From Ancylobacter tetraedralis (GTDB lineage Bacteria > Pseudomonadota > Alphaproteobacteria > Rhizobiales > Xanthobacteraceae): a stretch of 64,000 nucleotides of DNA. This document shows, in pieces, positions 31,707 through 40,850 of this stretch. The translations under genes and the position numbers were made by a program. The stretch's first letter is position 1; every line of letters starts with the position of its first letter. The stretch spans positions 968,682 through 1,032,681 of the forward strand of contig NZ_JACICD010000001.1 of the NCBI RefSeq assembly GCF_014195655.1. The letters run 5' to 3'. The notes beneath the pieces were generated by a model. That model had not been told where the DNA came from and did no database searches. It saw only the letters and a program-made list of their open reading frames with translations.

Positions 31707-32837
31707 ATGCGCGCCGAGCTCGCCACGAGCGTCGACGAAATCCGCGAAGCGGCCGGCCTGCTCCGGCAGCACATCGATTTCGACCGTTCCAAGGCCCGCC
31801 TGGCCGAGCTCAACGCGCTCGCCGAGGACCCCAACCTGTGGAACGACCCCGAGCGCGCGCAGAAGCTGATGCAGGAGCGCGGCACGCTGGAGGACGGGCT
31901 CAATTCGCTGGAGCGGATCGAGCGCGAGCTGAACGACAATGTCGAGCTCATCGAGCTGGGCGAGATGGAGGGCGACGAGGGCATCGTCGCCGAGGCCGCC
32001 GCAGCGCTCGCCAAGCTGAAGGCCGAGGTCGCCCGTCGCCAGCTGGAGGCGCTGCTTTCGGGCGAGGCCGACGCCAATGACAGCTACCTCGAAGTCCATG
32101 CCGGCGCCGGCGGCACCGACAGCCAGGACTGGGCCCTGATGCTGCTGCGCATGTACACGCGCTGGGCGGAGCGTCGCGGCTTCAAGGTGGAGATCGTCGA
32201 CGAATCGGGCGGTGAAACCGCCGGCATCAAGTCCGCCACCATCCTCGTGAAAGGCCACAATGCCTATGGCTGGCTGAAGACCGAGGGCGGCGTGCACCGG
32301 CTGGTGCGCATCTCGCCCTTCGATTCGAATGCGCGGCGCCAGACCTCGTTCTCGTCGGTGGACGTCTATCCCGTCATCGACGATCGCATCGTGGTCGACA
32401 TCAAGGAAAGCGACCTGCGCATCGATACGATGCGTTCGGGCGGCGCCGGCGGCCAGCACGTCAACAAGACCGAATCGGCGGTGCGCTTCACCCACATCCC
32501 CACCGGCATCGCCGTGGTGGCGCAGGGCGATCGCTCGCAGCACAAGAACCGTGCCACGGCGTGGGAAATGCTGCGCGCCAAGCTCTACGAGATGGAGCTG
32601 AAGAAGCGCGAGGCGCAGGCCGCCGCCGATCAGGCCGCCAAGACCGATATCGGCTGGGGCCACCAGATCCGCTCCTATGTGCTGCAGCCCTATCAGCTGG
32701 TGAAGGACCTGCGCACCGGCGTCACCTCCGGCACCCCGCAGGAAGTGCTGGACGGCGATCTCGACCCGTTCATGGAAGCGGCGCTCGCCCAGCGCGCCTA
32801 TGGCGGCGGCCCGGCGAGCATCGACGACGTCGACTGA
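31707..32837 (+). CDS. prfB: Peptide chain release factor 2
   Basis: 376 residues from the ATG at 31707; an in-frame GTG at 31698 would add three residues. RF2 terminates translation at UGA and UAA. The specificity loop is SPF (203-205) and the catalytic GGQ is at 248-250 in SGGAGGQHVNKTESAVR. The reading frame is continuous: the in-frame UGA and +1 frameshift site that autoregulates prfB in enterobacteria and many other bacteria is absent, so RF2 level must be set otherwise. The C-terminal tail (RAYGGGPASIDDVD) is short and acidic. Confidence 0.97.
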   Translation: MRAELATSVDEIREAAGLLRQHIDFDRSKARLAELNALAEDPNLWNDPERAQKLMQERGTLEDGLNSLERIERELNDNVELIELGEMEGDEGIVAEAAAALAKLKAEVARRQLEALLSGEADANDSYLEVHAGAGGTDSQDWALMLLRMYTRWAERRGFKVEIVDESGGETAGIKSATILVKGHNAYGWLKTEGGVHRLVRISPFDSNARRQTSFSSVDVYPVIDDRIVVDIKESDLRIDTMRSGGAGGQHVNKTESAVRFTHIPTGIAVVAQGDRSQHKNRATAWEMLRAKLYEMELKKREAQAAADQAAKTDIGWGHQIRSYVLQPYQLVKDLRTGVTSGTPQEVLDGDLDPFMEAALAQRAYGGGPASIDDVD

Positions 32838-32869
32838 GCCGCGGCAGCTGAGCAGCCCGGCAGCCCAGC

Positions 32870-32890
32870 GGCGGCGCTCCCGGCGCCGCC
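32870..32890. terminator. Hairpin between convergent prfB and bcp
   Basis: GGCGGCGC (32870-32877) pairs perfectly with GCGCCGCC (32883-32890) around a 5-nt loop, 33 nt after the prfB stop and 17 nt after the bcp stop on the other strand. It has no T run on either side, so termination efficiency is doubtful. Confidence 0.4.
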
Positions 32891-32906
32891 TCCGGTGCGC
32901 GCGCGG

Positions 32907-33371
32907 CTATAGCGCCTGCGCCGCGGCCAGCACTTCCTCGGCATGGCCGGCGACCTTCACCTTCGGCCAGATCCGGGCGATGCGGCCGTCGCGGCCGATC
33001 AGCACGGTGGTGCGCTCCACCCCCATGTATTTCTTGCCGTACATGCTTTTCTCGGTCCAGACGCCATAGGCTTCGAGCAGCCCGTGCGTCTCGTCGCCAG
33101 CGAGCGCGAAGTCCAGCCCTTCCTTGGCGCGAAAGCGCGCCAGCGCCTTGCCCGAATCAGGCGAGACCCCGATCACCCGCGTGTCCGCTGCGTCGAACTG
33201 GGATTTGAGCCGGTTGAAGTCATGCGCCTCGATGGTGCAACCTTGGGTTCCCGCCTTGGGATAGAAATACAGCACGAGCTTGTGACCCAACGATCCGGCG
33301 AGATCTACGCTCTCCCCCGTATCGGTGGTAAGTGAGAAGTCGGGTGCGGTACTGCCGACAGCGATTGTCAT
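32907..33371 (-). CDS. bcp: Thioredoxin-dependent thiol peroxidase (Bcp/PrxQ), one-cysteine form
   Basis: 154 residues. Reduces hydroperoxides in the cytoplasm. The peroxiredoxin motif PxxxTxxC is intact (PKAGTQGC, peroxidatic Cys45). The resolving cysteine found five residues later in classical Bcp is His50 here, and Cys45 is the only cysteine in the protein, so it must work as a 1-Cys enzyme with an external thiol. Other signatures are APDFSLTTDTGE, VIGVSPDS and ERTTVLIGRDGRIARIWPKV. It is divergent from the AsmA-like gene 152 nt away. Confidence 0.95.
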   Translation of the reverse strand: MTIAVGSTAPDFSLTTDTGESVDLAGSLGHKLVLYFYPKAGTQGCTIEAHDFNRLKSQFDAADTRVIGVSPDSGKALARFRAKEGLDFALAGDETHGLLEAYGVWTEKSMYGKKYMGVERTTVLIGRDGRIARIWPKVKVAGHAEEVLAAAQAL

Positions 33372-33523
33372 TTGCCTTCCTTTCGGCGGGTTTTAAATGG
33401 ATCGGCTGGTTTGGCCACGACCAAGCGGCTGACCGCCCGGCATCGCGCCGGGTGCCGAAAAGGGTCGCCGCTGGCGGTGGCCTGTGGGCATGATGGCGTA
33501 GCGTGCGGGGAATCGAGCCGTTC

Positions 33524-36500
33524 ATGAAAGAGCCGACGTCGCGGAAAGTGGATGCTCACGCCAAGCGGGGCGTCAAGCGGCTCCGGGTTCGCCGTCCCGG
33601 CGAGGCCCATCGCGCCGCGCGTGCCCGGCGCGCGCCGCGCTGGCTGCGCGTCTGCGGCTGGTCGGCCGGCGGCACGTTCGGGCTCGCCATAGCCGCGAGC
33701 CTGGTGATCTATGCCCTCTTCATGACCGGCATCATTACCGTCGACATGGCGCGGCCCTATGTGGAGCGCGCGCTGGAAGCACGCCTCGGGCCGGGCCAGA
33801 CCGTGCAGATCGGCGCCATCACGGCCGAGCGCGCCAGCGATGGCGGCATGTTGCTGCAGGCCAGCAACATCGTCGTGCGCGATCCCGCCGGCGAGGTGAT
33901 CGCCCTTGCGCCGCAGGCCGAAGTGGAGATGCAGAACTCGCTGCTGCCCTGGATCATGCGTCCGCGCCGCGTCGATCTGGTCGGCGTCAAGGTCACGGTG
34001 GTCATCGACAAGGACGGCGCCGTCGCGATTTCCACCGAAGGTGGACGCCCACTGGGCGCCGCGCCCGGCAAGACGACATTGCCGCCCCCCTCGCCGGAGG
34101 TGGCTGCCGGCAAACCGGCCGGGGACACGGCCAGCGAGACAGCCCGGCAGACCGCCGGCGGGCCGCTGCGCTTTGCCGCGCTGGCCGCCATCGCCGACGG
34201 CATCGACCGCGGCGGCTTCGATGGCGGCGTGCTCGACCAGATCGGCCTCAAGGACGGCACCCTGCTGGTGCGCAGCGAGATCAGCGGCCGCCAGTGGACC
34301 TTCGACGACATCGATATCTCGGTGTCGCGCCCGGCCGAGGGGGGCGTGGCATTCGACCTCGGCTCCGGCGGCACCGGCGGACGCTGGTCGGCGCGGGCCA
34401 CCGTCGGCGGCCTCGCGGACGGGCAGCGCGCGGTTGCCCTGCGCCTGCGCGACCTGTCGCCGCGCGATCTGCTGATCGCGGCGGGCAAGGCCGACGCGGA
34501 CCTCGTCGCCACCTCGCCGCTGTCGCTGGACATCGCCGCTCATATCGATGCCGCCGGCACGCTGCTCTCCAGCGAGGGACGGGCGGTCATCGGCGCCGGT
34601 GACGTGCAGCTTGGCACCGACAAGGCCAGCCGGTTCCGGCTCGACGAGGCCTCGGTGGCCTTCCATTTCGATCCGGCGCTGCATGTGATCAATCTCCAGC
34701 CTGTCAGCATCAAGGCGGGGCCGTTCGCCACCCAGATCGTCGCCGTCGTCAACGGCAGTACGGATGACGGCGTGTGGCGGATCAAGATCGATTCGGCGAC
34801 CGCGAATTTCGCCGGCGGCGGCCCCTACGCGGAGAAGGAGCCGCCCTTCGTGCTCGACAATGTCGCGCTCGAAGGCCAGATCGATCTGGCGAACCGCCGT
34901 TTCACCGTGCTGCCCGGCACGCTCAAGGGGCCGCAGGGCGGCATGACGCTGGGCCTTGTGCTCGACCTCGGCGCGGCCGATCCGTTCTTTTCGCTCACTG
35001 CCAACATGACGTCGCTGCCGGTCAATGCGCTCAAGCGCATGTGGCCGATCACGGCGGCGCCGGACGTGCGCAAATGGGTGGGCGAGCATGTCATCGCCGG
35101 CGACGTGACGAAGGCCGACATCGCGCTGAATATGCCGCTGCGCGCCATCGGCAACCCGCAGATCAAGCTGCCGCCCGAATCGATCGCCATCAATATCCAG
35201 GGCACCGGCGCCAGGCTGCAGCCGGTCCCGGAACTGCCGGCGATCCGCGGCGCCGACGTCGCGGTGCGCGTCGATGCCCGCAGCACCCATGTCACGGCGA
35301 CCAACGGCACGGTGGACACGCCCGAAGGCCGGCACATGAACCTCTCCAACGTGGTGTTCGACGTGCCGGAGACGGCGATGCTTTTTCCGCCCGCGAAGGT
35401 GGTGGTGTCGCTCGACGGCCCCGCTTCCGCCGCGGTCGAACTGGCCTCGATGCCGCCCCTGCGGGGGGTGTCGAACGAGCAGATCGATCCTGAATCGGTG
35501 CATGGCACGCTCACCGGCACCGCGCAGGTCAACATCAAGCTGTCGGACCACATCACCCCCGCCGATGTCGACTACGCCTTCGACGCCGATCTCACCAATT
35601 TCACCGCCGACAAGGTCTTTCTGGGCCAGACGCTGGATGACGCGAGCGTCAGGGCTTTCATGACGCCTGCGGCCACGGTGCTGCGCGGCGAGGGCAAGAT
35701 CGGCGGCGCGCCGGCAAGCTTCGAGTTCACCCGGCCCAAGACCGGCGATCCCACCTTCGTGCTGGCGGCGACGCTGGATGACGCCGCGCGCACCAAGCTC
35801 AATCTTGAACTGGCCGGCGTGTCGGGCTCGATCGGCGTCAAGCTCACGGGGACGATCGGCCCGAAGAGTCGGGTCGCCGATGTCGATGTCGATCTCACAG
35901 GTGCGCGTCTGGCCGAACTCGTGCCCGGCTGGTCGAAGCCGCCGGGACGCCCGGCGCGCCTGACCGCCAAGGCCTCCTCGACCAGCAACGGCACCAAGTT
36001 CGAGAATCTGGTGATCAGCGGGCAGGGCGTCGATATTCGCGGCACGCTGGAACTCGATGCCAAGGCGGGGCTCGTCTCCGCCTATCTCCCCACCTTCCAG
36101 CTCTCCGACGGCGACAAGGCCAGCGTGAAGGCGGACAATTCGGACGGCGTGTTGCGCCTCACCGTGCGCGGCGAGATCATCGAGGCGCGCGCCTTCCTCA
36201 AGAACTTGCTGCAGGCGCCGATCGCCGGGCGCAAGAACGACAAGCCATTCGACGTGGATCTCGACGTGAATCTCGACGTCGTGGTCGGCAATAGCGGTGA
36301 AACCCTGCGCAACGCCGTGCTCAAGCTGTCGCGGCGGGGCGGCAACCTCACCGCCTTCTCGCTGGGTGCCCTGGTGGGGCGTGGCGGGGCGGTGAACGGC
36401 GATCTCATCGCCAATGGCGGCCAGCCGAGGCTGCGCGTGGCGACCAGCGATGCCGGCGCGCTGCTGCGCTTCGTCAATCTCTATCCCCGCATCTATGGCG

Positions 36501-37054
36501 GCGACCTGTGGCTCGATGTCGACGCGCCGCGCGGCGATGGCGCGCCGCAGGCCGGCGTCATCAACATGCGCGACTTCGTGATACGCGGCGAGCCGGGGCT
36601 CGACCGGCTGATCGCCGCCGCCCCCGCGCGCGGCGACGGGCGACCTTCGCCGGGCTCGGCCATCGCCTTCCAGAAGCTGCAGGTGGAATTCACCCGCACG
36701 GCCGAGCAACTCGACATTCGCGACGGCGCCATCTGGGGGCCGGCCATCGGTTCCACCTTCGACGGCAACCTCGATTTCGCCAATGACCGGATCTCGGTGC
36801 GCGGCACCTATGTCCCGGCCTATGGCCTGAACAACCTGTTCAGCCGGCTGCCGGTGCTTGGCTTCCTGCTGGGCGGCGGGCCCAATGAGGGGCTGGTCGG
36901 CGTGACCTATGAGGTGGTCGGGCCGCTCAATGGGCCGACCCTGCGGGTAAACCCGATTTCGGCTGTTGCGCCCGGCTTCCTGCGCAAGATCTTCGAATTC
37001 CGCCAGGCGCCCGACCCGACGCCGCCAGCGCTGGTGCCGGTGCCGACCCGGTAG
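33524..37054 (+). CDS. AsmA/YhdP-like envelope protein (DUF3971 family)
   Basis: 1176 residues from the ATG at 33524; a GTG at 33503 would add seven. A very basic cytoplasmic N-terminus is followed by one membrane helix (about 48-70), then a long beta-rich periplasmic region. Its end, LFSRLPVLGFLLGGGPNEGL then LRVNPISAVAPGFLRKIFEF, is the AsmA_2 C-terminal signature of YhdP-like proteins. This family is now thought to form hydrophobic grooves bridging inner and outer membrane for phospholipid transport; that role is inference here. Probably monocistronic, with a REP-like palindrome right after the stop. Confidence 0.9.
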   Translation: MKEPTSRKVDAHAKRGVKRLRVRRPGEAHRAARARRAPRWLRVCGWSAGGTFGLAIAASLVIYALFMTGIITVDMARPYVERALEARLGPGQTVQIGAITAERASDGGMLLQASNIVVRDPAGEVIALAPQAEVEMQNSLLPWIMRPRRVDLVGVKVTVVIDKDGAVAISTEGGRPLGAAPGKTTLPPPSPEVAAGKPAGDTASETARQTAGGPLRFAALAAIADGIDRGGFDGGVLDQIGLKDGTLLVRSEISGRQWTFDDIDISVSRPAEGGVAFDLGSGGTGGRWSARATVGGLADGQRAVALRLRDLSPRDLLIAAGKADADLVATSPLSLDIAAHIDAAGTLLSSEGRAVIGAGDVQLGTDKASRFRLDEASVAFHFDPALHVINLQPVSIKAGPFATQIVAVVNGSTDDGVWRIKIDSATANFAGGGPYAEKEPPFVLDNVALEGQIDLANRRFTVLPGTLKGPQGGMTLGLVLDLGAADPFFSLTANMTSLPVNALKRMWPITAAPDVRKWVGEHVIAGDVTKADIALNMPLRAIGNPQIKLPPESIAINIQGTGARLQPVPELPAIRGADVAVRVDARSTHVTATNGTVDTPEGRHMNLSNVVFDVPETAMLFPPAKVVVSLDGPASAAVELASMPPLRGVSNEQIDPESVHGTLTGTAQVNIKLSDHITPADVDYAFDADLTNFTADKVFLGQTLDDASVRAFMTPAATVLRGEGKIGGAPASFEFTRPKTGDPTFVLAATLDDAARTKLNLELAGVSGSIGVKLTGTIGPKSRVADVDVDLTGARLAELVPGWSKPPGRPARLTAKASSTSNGTKFENLVISGQGVDIRGTLELDAKAGLVSAYLPTFQLSDGDKASVKADNSDGVLRLTVRGEIIEARAFLKNLLQAPIAGRKNDKPFDVDLDVNLDVVVGNSGETLRNAVLKLSRRGGNLTAFSLGALVGRGGAVNGDLIANGGQPRLRVATSDAGALLRFVNLYPRIYGGDLWLDVDAPRGDGAPQAGVINMRDFVIRGEPGLDRLIAAAPARGDGRPSPGSAIAFQKLQVEFTRTAEQLDIRDGAIWGPAIGSTFDGNLDFANDRISVRGTYVPAYGLNNLFSRLPVLGFLLGGGPNEGLVGVTYEVVGPLNGPTLRVNPISAVAPGFLRKIFEFRQAPDPTPPALVPVPTR

Positions 37055-37055
37055 A

Positions 37056-37140
37056 GCGTTTTCGCGCGAAGCGGGTTCCGGTTCGCGTGAAGAAAACGCG
37101 TCAAGACATGAACCTGGAGCATTTCGGGTGAACCGGAATT
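37056..37140. repeat. REP-like palindromic element after the AsmA-like gene
   Basis: GCGTTTTC (37056-37063) pairs with GAAAACGC (37092-37099), extended inward by GCGCGAA/TTCGCGT (37064-37070/37082-37088), a stem of about 15 pairs. A second arm follows (GAGCATTTCGGGTGAACCGG with TTCACG). From memory this matches a palindromic family dispersed between genes of many Hyphomicrobiales. It starts one base after the stop codon and may also act as a terminator. Confidence 0.65.
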
Positions 37141-37394
37141 CACGTTGAAGTGCGCTGGCGCTTCCAGGCGGAGCGCCGGCGGCCAGCCACCGTGGGACGG
37201 CCCTCGCAGGGATGCCCGATGTCGCGGCGTTCGGGAGCGTCGGCCCGCTGCTTGCGGTTGATGTCGATCGGTTGAATCGATCTCACCGAAAAACTCCCGA
37301 AGGTCTTGGAAGTGAGCATGTTTCCAGGCGGCAGCCGGCAGCCGGCGGCCGGCCGGCGGCTATCGCGCGCTCACGCCACTCTGTCGTCTCGGGC

Positions 37395-37484
37395 AATACC
37401 CGCGGCGCCAATACCCGCGGCGCCAATACACGCGGCTCCAAGACCTGCGGCTCCAAGACCTGCGGCGCCAAGGCCTCCGGCGCC
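37395..37484. repeat. Six tandem 15-bp repeats
   Basis: The unit is AATACCCGCGGCGCC. Copies at 37395 and 37410 are identical; those at 37425, 37440, 37455 and 37470 diverge step by step (AATACACGCGGCTCC, AAGACCTGCGGCTCC, AAGACCTGCGGCGCC, AAGGCCTCCGGCGCC). The gradient suggests slippage growth from one end. The array begins 341 nt past the AsmA-like stop. Confidence 0.9.
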
Positions 37485-37566
37485 GCCAAATCAGGCCGCG
37501 CAAGGCTTCCTGATCAAGACGGCATCCAGCAGCACCGTCGCGGGGGGAGATGTCGGGCGCCGCCGT

Positions 37567-38823
37567 TCAGGCAGGCCGCAGCAGCACGTGTTTCTTCTTG
37601 CCGAAGGAGAGCTTGATCACACCCTCCGGCGTAAGGTCGCGAGGGGTCAGCACCTGCTTGTCGTCGGTGACGACGACGTCGTTCACCTTGAGCCCGCCGC
37701 TCTTGACCTGCCGGCGCGCCTCGCCATTGGAGGCAACCAGCCCGGCCTTCTCGGCGAAGGCCGCAAGCACACCGATGCCCGCTTCCAGTTCGACCGAACC
37801 CACCTCGACGCTCGGCAGGTCCGCGGCGAGGCCGCCTTCCTCGAAGGTCTTGCGGGCCGTTTCGGCGGCCGCCTCGGCGGCGGCGCGGCCGTGCAGCATG
37901 GCGGTGATCTCGGTGGCGAGGATCTTCTTGACCTCGTTGATCTCGGAGCCGGCCAGCGTCGACAGCCGCGCGATCTCGTCCATCGGCAGCGTGGTGTAGA
38001 GCTTGAGGAAGCGCGAGACGTCGGCATCCTCGGTGTTGCGCCAGTACTGCCAGAACTCGTAGGCGCCCAGCATGTCGGCGTTCAGCCACACCGCGCCGTT
38101 CAGCGACTTGCCCATCTTGGCGCCCGAGGCCGTGGTGAGCAGCGGCGAAGTCAGCGCGTAGAGCTGGGGAGTGCCCATGCGGTGGCCGAGATCGATGCCG
38201 TTGACGATGTTGCCCCACTGGTCGGAGCCGCCCATCTGCAAACGCACGCCGTAGCGCTTGTTCAGCTCGACGAAGTCGTACGCCTGCAGGATCATGTAGT
38301 TGAATTCGAGGAAGGACAGCGACTGCTCGCGATCCAGCCGGGTCTTCACGCTGTCGAAGGACAGCATGCGGTTGACCGAGAAATGGCGGCCGACATCCCT
38401 CAGGAATTCGAGGTAGTTGAGATCGCGCAGCCAGTCGGCATTGTTGATCATCCGCGCGTCGCGCGGGCCCTCGCCATAGGCGAGGTAGTTCGCAAACACC
38501 TTTTTGATCGAGGCGATGTTGGCTTCGATGGTGTCGACCGTCATCAGCTGGCGGGCGTCATCCTTGAAGGAGGGATCGCCCACCATGCCGGTGCCGCCGC
38601 CCATCAGCGAGACCGGGCGATGACCGGTCGCCTGCATCCAGTGCAGCATCATGATCTGGATCAGGCCGCCCGCATGCAGGCTGGGCGCGGTGGGATCGAA
38701 GCCGATATAGGCCGTCACCGTCTCCGTCGCGAACAGCTTGTCGAGGCCTTCCTCATCGGAAATCTGATGAATGAAGCCGCGCTCGTCGAGGGTGCGGAGG
38801 AAATCGGATCGGAACGTGCTCAT
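37567..38823 (-). CDS. tyrS: Tyrosyl-tRNA synthetase
   Basis: 418 residues. Charges tRNA-Tyr. Class Ic synthetase: [20 protein letters not shown] contains the HIGH-like element (HAGG), [16 protein letters not shown] binds Tyr and ATP, and KMGKS is the KMSKS loop. A C-terminal S4 RNA-binding domain ([21 protein letters not shown]) completes the TyrRS architecture. Divergent from anmK, 183 nt apart, a pairing I recall from other alphaproteobacteria. Confidence 0.98.
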   Translation of the reverse strand: MSTFRSDFLRTLDERGFIHQISDEEGLDKLFATETVTAYIGFDPTAPSLHAGGLIQIMMLHWMQATGHRPVSLMGGGTGMVGDPSFKDDARQLMTVDTIEANIASIKKVFANYLAYGEGPRDARMINNADWLRDLNYLEFLRDVGRHFSVNRMLSFDSVKTRLDREQSLSFLEFNYMILQAYDFVELNKRYGVRLQMGGSDQWGNIVNGIDLGHRMGTPQLYALTSPLLTTASGAKMGKSLNGAVWLNADMLGAYEFWQYWRNTEDADVSRFLKLYTTLPMDEIARLSTLAGSEINEVKKILATEITAMLHGRAAAEAAAETARKTFEEGGLAADLPSVEVGSVELEAGIGVLAAFAEKAGLVASNGEARRQVKSGGLKVNDVVVTDDKQVLTPRDLTPEGVIKLSFGKKKHVLLRPA

Positions 38824-39006
38824 CTCGGGCCTGCCGGCATCAACGCCATGTTAGGAACGGCGAATTAGATCATGATCGGGCGAACCGATCGGCCCCGGTG
38901 GGAGCCTTCGGGTCCGCGGTCATGTATCAGTTTCGTGTGGCGAAAGCACCCCGGGATGCGCGCATAGCGCCCGCGAGGCCCGGCGCCAGTTCGGGAGACG
39001 CATGTG

Positions 39007-40176
39007 ATGGCGAAGACCCTTCTGACGATGAAGGCCCTGAAGGCGATCGGCCTGATGAGCGGCACCTCGCTCGACGGCGTCGACGTGGCGCTGATCGAGA
39101 CCGATGGCAAGACGGTTGCCGCCTTTGGGCCCGGTCGCACCTATCCCTATGACGCGGCCGACCGCGCACTGCTCGCCCGCGCGCTGGAAGATGCCCGCGG
39201 GCTGGCCGACCGCGCGGCCCGCCCGGGCGTGCTGGGGCAAGCCGAGCAGCGGCTCACCGCGCGCCATGAGGCGGCGCTGGCGGCCTTCTTCCAGGAATTC
39301 CCCGAGCATCGCGATGTCGCCGTGGTCGGCTTCCACGGCCAGACCGTGCTGCACCGGCCGGAGGAGCGCCTCACCGTGCAGATCGGCGACGGGCCGGCGC
39401 TGGCGCAGGGCCTCCGCACGCTGACCGGTCCGCCGGGGCCGACGCTGGTCCATGACCTGCGCGCGGCCGATGTCGCGGCGGGCGGGCAGGGGGCGCCACT
39501 CGTGCCGGTTTATCATCAGGCGCTCGTGCGCGGCCTGCCGCAGGCCGGGCCGGTGCTGGTGCTCAATCTCGGCGGGGTGGCGAACATCACCTATCTCGAC
39601 GGAGACGCCGATCCGATTGCCTGCGACACTGGCCCGGCCAATGCGCTCATCGACGATTTCATGAGCGCGCGCACCGGCGCACCGATCGACCGCAATGGCG
39701 CCGCCGCCGCCGCCGGGCGGGTCGACGAGGCGGCGATCGCGCGGCTGATGGATCATCCCTTTTTCGCCGTTCCGCCCCCCAAGTCTCTGGATCGAAACGC
39801 TTTTCGCGAATGGGTCGCCGCGCGGGCCGGGCTGGACGGTCTGAGCACGGAAGACGGCGCGGCGACGCTTGCCGCGCTCACGGCCGCCACCGTGGCCGCC
39901 GTACTGCCGCATCTGCCGCGCCGCCCGGCGCTCGCGATTGCGGCCGGTGGCGGGGCGCATAATCCCACGCTCCTCGCCATGCTGGCCGCGCGCCTCGGCA
40001 TGCCCGTGTACACCGCCGAGGAGGTCGGCTGGTCGAGTGATACGCTGGAAGCACAGGCCTTCGCTTTTCTCGCCATGCGGGCGCTGCGCGGGCTGCCGAT
40101 CAGCTTTCCGACCACCACCGGCGTGCCCCGGCCGCTGACGGGCGGCGTTGTCACACGGCCAAGCGGTGCCCAGTAA
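39007..40176 (+). CDS. anmK: Anhydro-N-acetylmuramic acid kinase
   Basis: 389 residues from the ATG at 39007; a GTG immediately before and an ATG at 39028 ([12 protein letters not shown]) are alternative starts. Converts recycled 1,6-anhydro-MurNAc plus ATP to MurNAc-6-phosphate during cell wall recycling. ASKHA-type kinase signatures: [17 protein letters not shown] (phosphate loop), [38 protein letters not shown] and [16 protein letters not shown]. No MurQ etherase or MurU is adjacent. Confidence 0.96.
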   Translation: MAKTLLTMKALKAIGLMSGTSLDGVDVALIETDGKTVAAFGPGRTYPYDAADRALLARALEDARGLADRAARPGVLGQAEQRLTARHEAALAAFFQEFPEHRDVAVVGFHGQTVLHRPEERLTVQIGDGPALAQGLRTLTGPPGPTLVHDLRAADVAAGGQGAPLVPVYHQALVRGLPQAGPVLVLNLGGVANITYLDGDADPIACDTGPANALIDDFMSARTGAPIDRNGAAAAAGRVDEAAIARLMDHPFFAVPPPKSLDRNAFREWVAARAGLDGLSTEDGAATLAALTAATVAAVLPHLPRRPALAIAAGGGAHNPTLLAMLAARLGMPVYTAEEVGWSSDTLEAQAFAFLAMRALRGLPISFPTTTGVPRPLTGGVVTRPSGAQ

Positions 40177-40253
40177 CCGCTACCGATAGGAAAGCTGAAG
40201 GCGACTTTCAATTTATCTGAAATTCGGACCGGATTGTCGCAGTATTCCTGAAA

Positions 40254-40270
40254 TGCATTGGTGCAATGCA
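40254..40270. promoter_or_regulatory. Perfect 17-bp palindrome upstream of a small secreted-protein gene
   Basis: TGCATTG (40254-40260), spacer GTG, CAATGCA (40264-40270). It lies in the unusually AT-rich stretch 40195-40290, 117 nt before the ATG at 40387. The geometry suits a dimeric repressor or activator site; I cannot name the regulator. Confidence 0.45.
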
Positions 40271-40386
40271 GAAGCGAATGATGCGTCGCAGCAATTGTTG
40301 GCTATCTTGAGGGCTCCCGGAAGTCCGGCTCGCCAGGCAGGCAGCTTCCTATCAAAACGCCTGGACAGAACTTTGGAGCAGTCGAC

Positions 40387-40755
40387 ATGCGCAGCCTCAT
40401 TCGAGACCTTCTGCCCCTCGCCGTCGCGGGCGGGCTCGTTGCCGTCGCCGTCATCGCCCCGGTCCGTGCCGCCGACAAGGCCGCGGGCCTGCGCCCGGCC
40501 ACCGCGCAGAGCATCCAGCTCGGCTACGTGAAGGGCACGGCCTATTACACCCCGGAACGTGACGGCTATCACGTCATCGCCACGCTCAGCGTCGCCGATG
40601 GCGCACCGGTCCGTGTTGCCGCGACCTTGCAGCCGGAGCAGGCGGTCAGTTTCTCCGTGCCCGGTCCCATCGATGGTGAGACCCGCGCGGTCGAGATCGT
40701 GCGCCGTGGCGACGTGGTCACCGTCAACGAGCCCTCGCGGCTCGTGCTGAACTGA
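40387..40755 (+). CDS. Small secreted hypothetical protein
   Basis: 122 residues with a signal peptide (MRSLIRDLLPLAVAGGLVAV, cleavage near VRAAD). The mature part of about 92 residues is beta-rich with no cysteine: GTAYYTPERDGYHVIATLSV, PVRVAATLQPEQAVSFSVPG, ending in SRLVLN. I recognise no family. It has its own AT-rich upstream region with a palindrome (40254-40270) and its own strong terminator, so it is probably expressed independently. Confidence 0.82.
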   Translation: MRSLIRDLLPLAVAGGLVAVAVIAPVRAADKAAGLRPATAQSIQLGYVKGTAYYTPERDGYHVIATLSVADGAPVRVAATLQPEQAVSFSVPGPIDGETRAVEIVRRGDVVTVNEPSRLVLN

Positions 40756-40775
40756 CGCGACGCCTTCCTCCCAGC

Positions 40776-40811
40776 AAAAAGGCCCGGCGTGTTGAGCGCC
40801 GGGCCTTTTTT
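40776..40811. terminator. Bidirectional intrinsic terminator
   Basis: GGCCCGGCG (40781-40789) pairs with CGCCGGGCC (40797-40805), extended by A5 (40776-40780) against a T6 run (40806-40811), giving a 14-bp stem with a 7-nt loop. It separates the secreted-protein gene (plus) from the convergent hydrolase gene (minus) and works in both directions. Confidence 0.93.
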
Positions 40812-40850
40812 CATGCAGAGGACAGGTTTATCCCGCAACGCGCGGATGGC

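Larger units (their letters stand above)
37055..37566. other. Intergenic region with palindrome and 15-bp repeats
   Basis: 512 bp between the AsmA-like gene and tyrS (convergent). It holds the REP-like element at 37056-37140, a CGGCAGC/CCGGCGG-rich stretch around 37326-37362, and six 15-bp tandem repeats at 37395-37484. Open frames over the repeats exist on both strands only because 15 is a multiple of three; none looks like a real protein. Confidence 0.6.

Noticed and set aside
33368..36709. 1113-codon minus-strand frame
   Set aside because: Shadow of the AsmA-like gene; composition typical of antisense high-GC frames.
37212..37616. Plus-strand frame encoding NTRGA/SKTCG pentapeptide repeats
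   Set aside because: Open only because the repeat unit is 15 bp; it runs into the 3' end of tyrS on the other strand and has no homology that I recognise.
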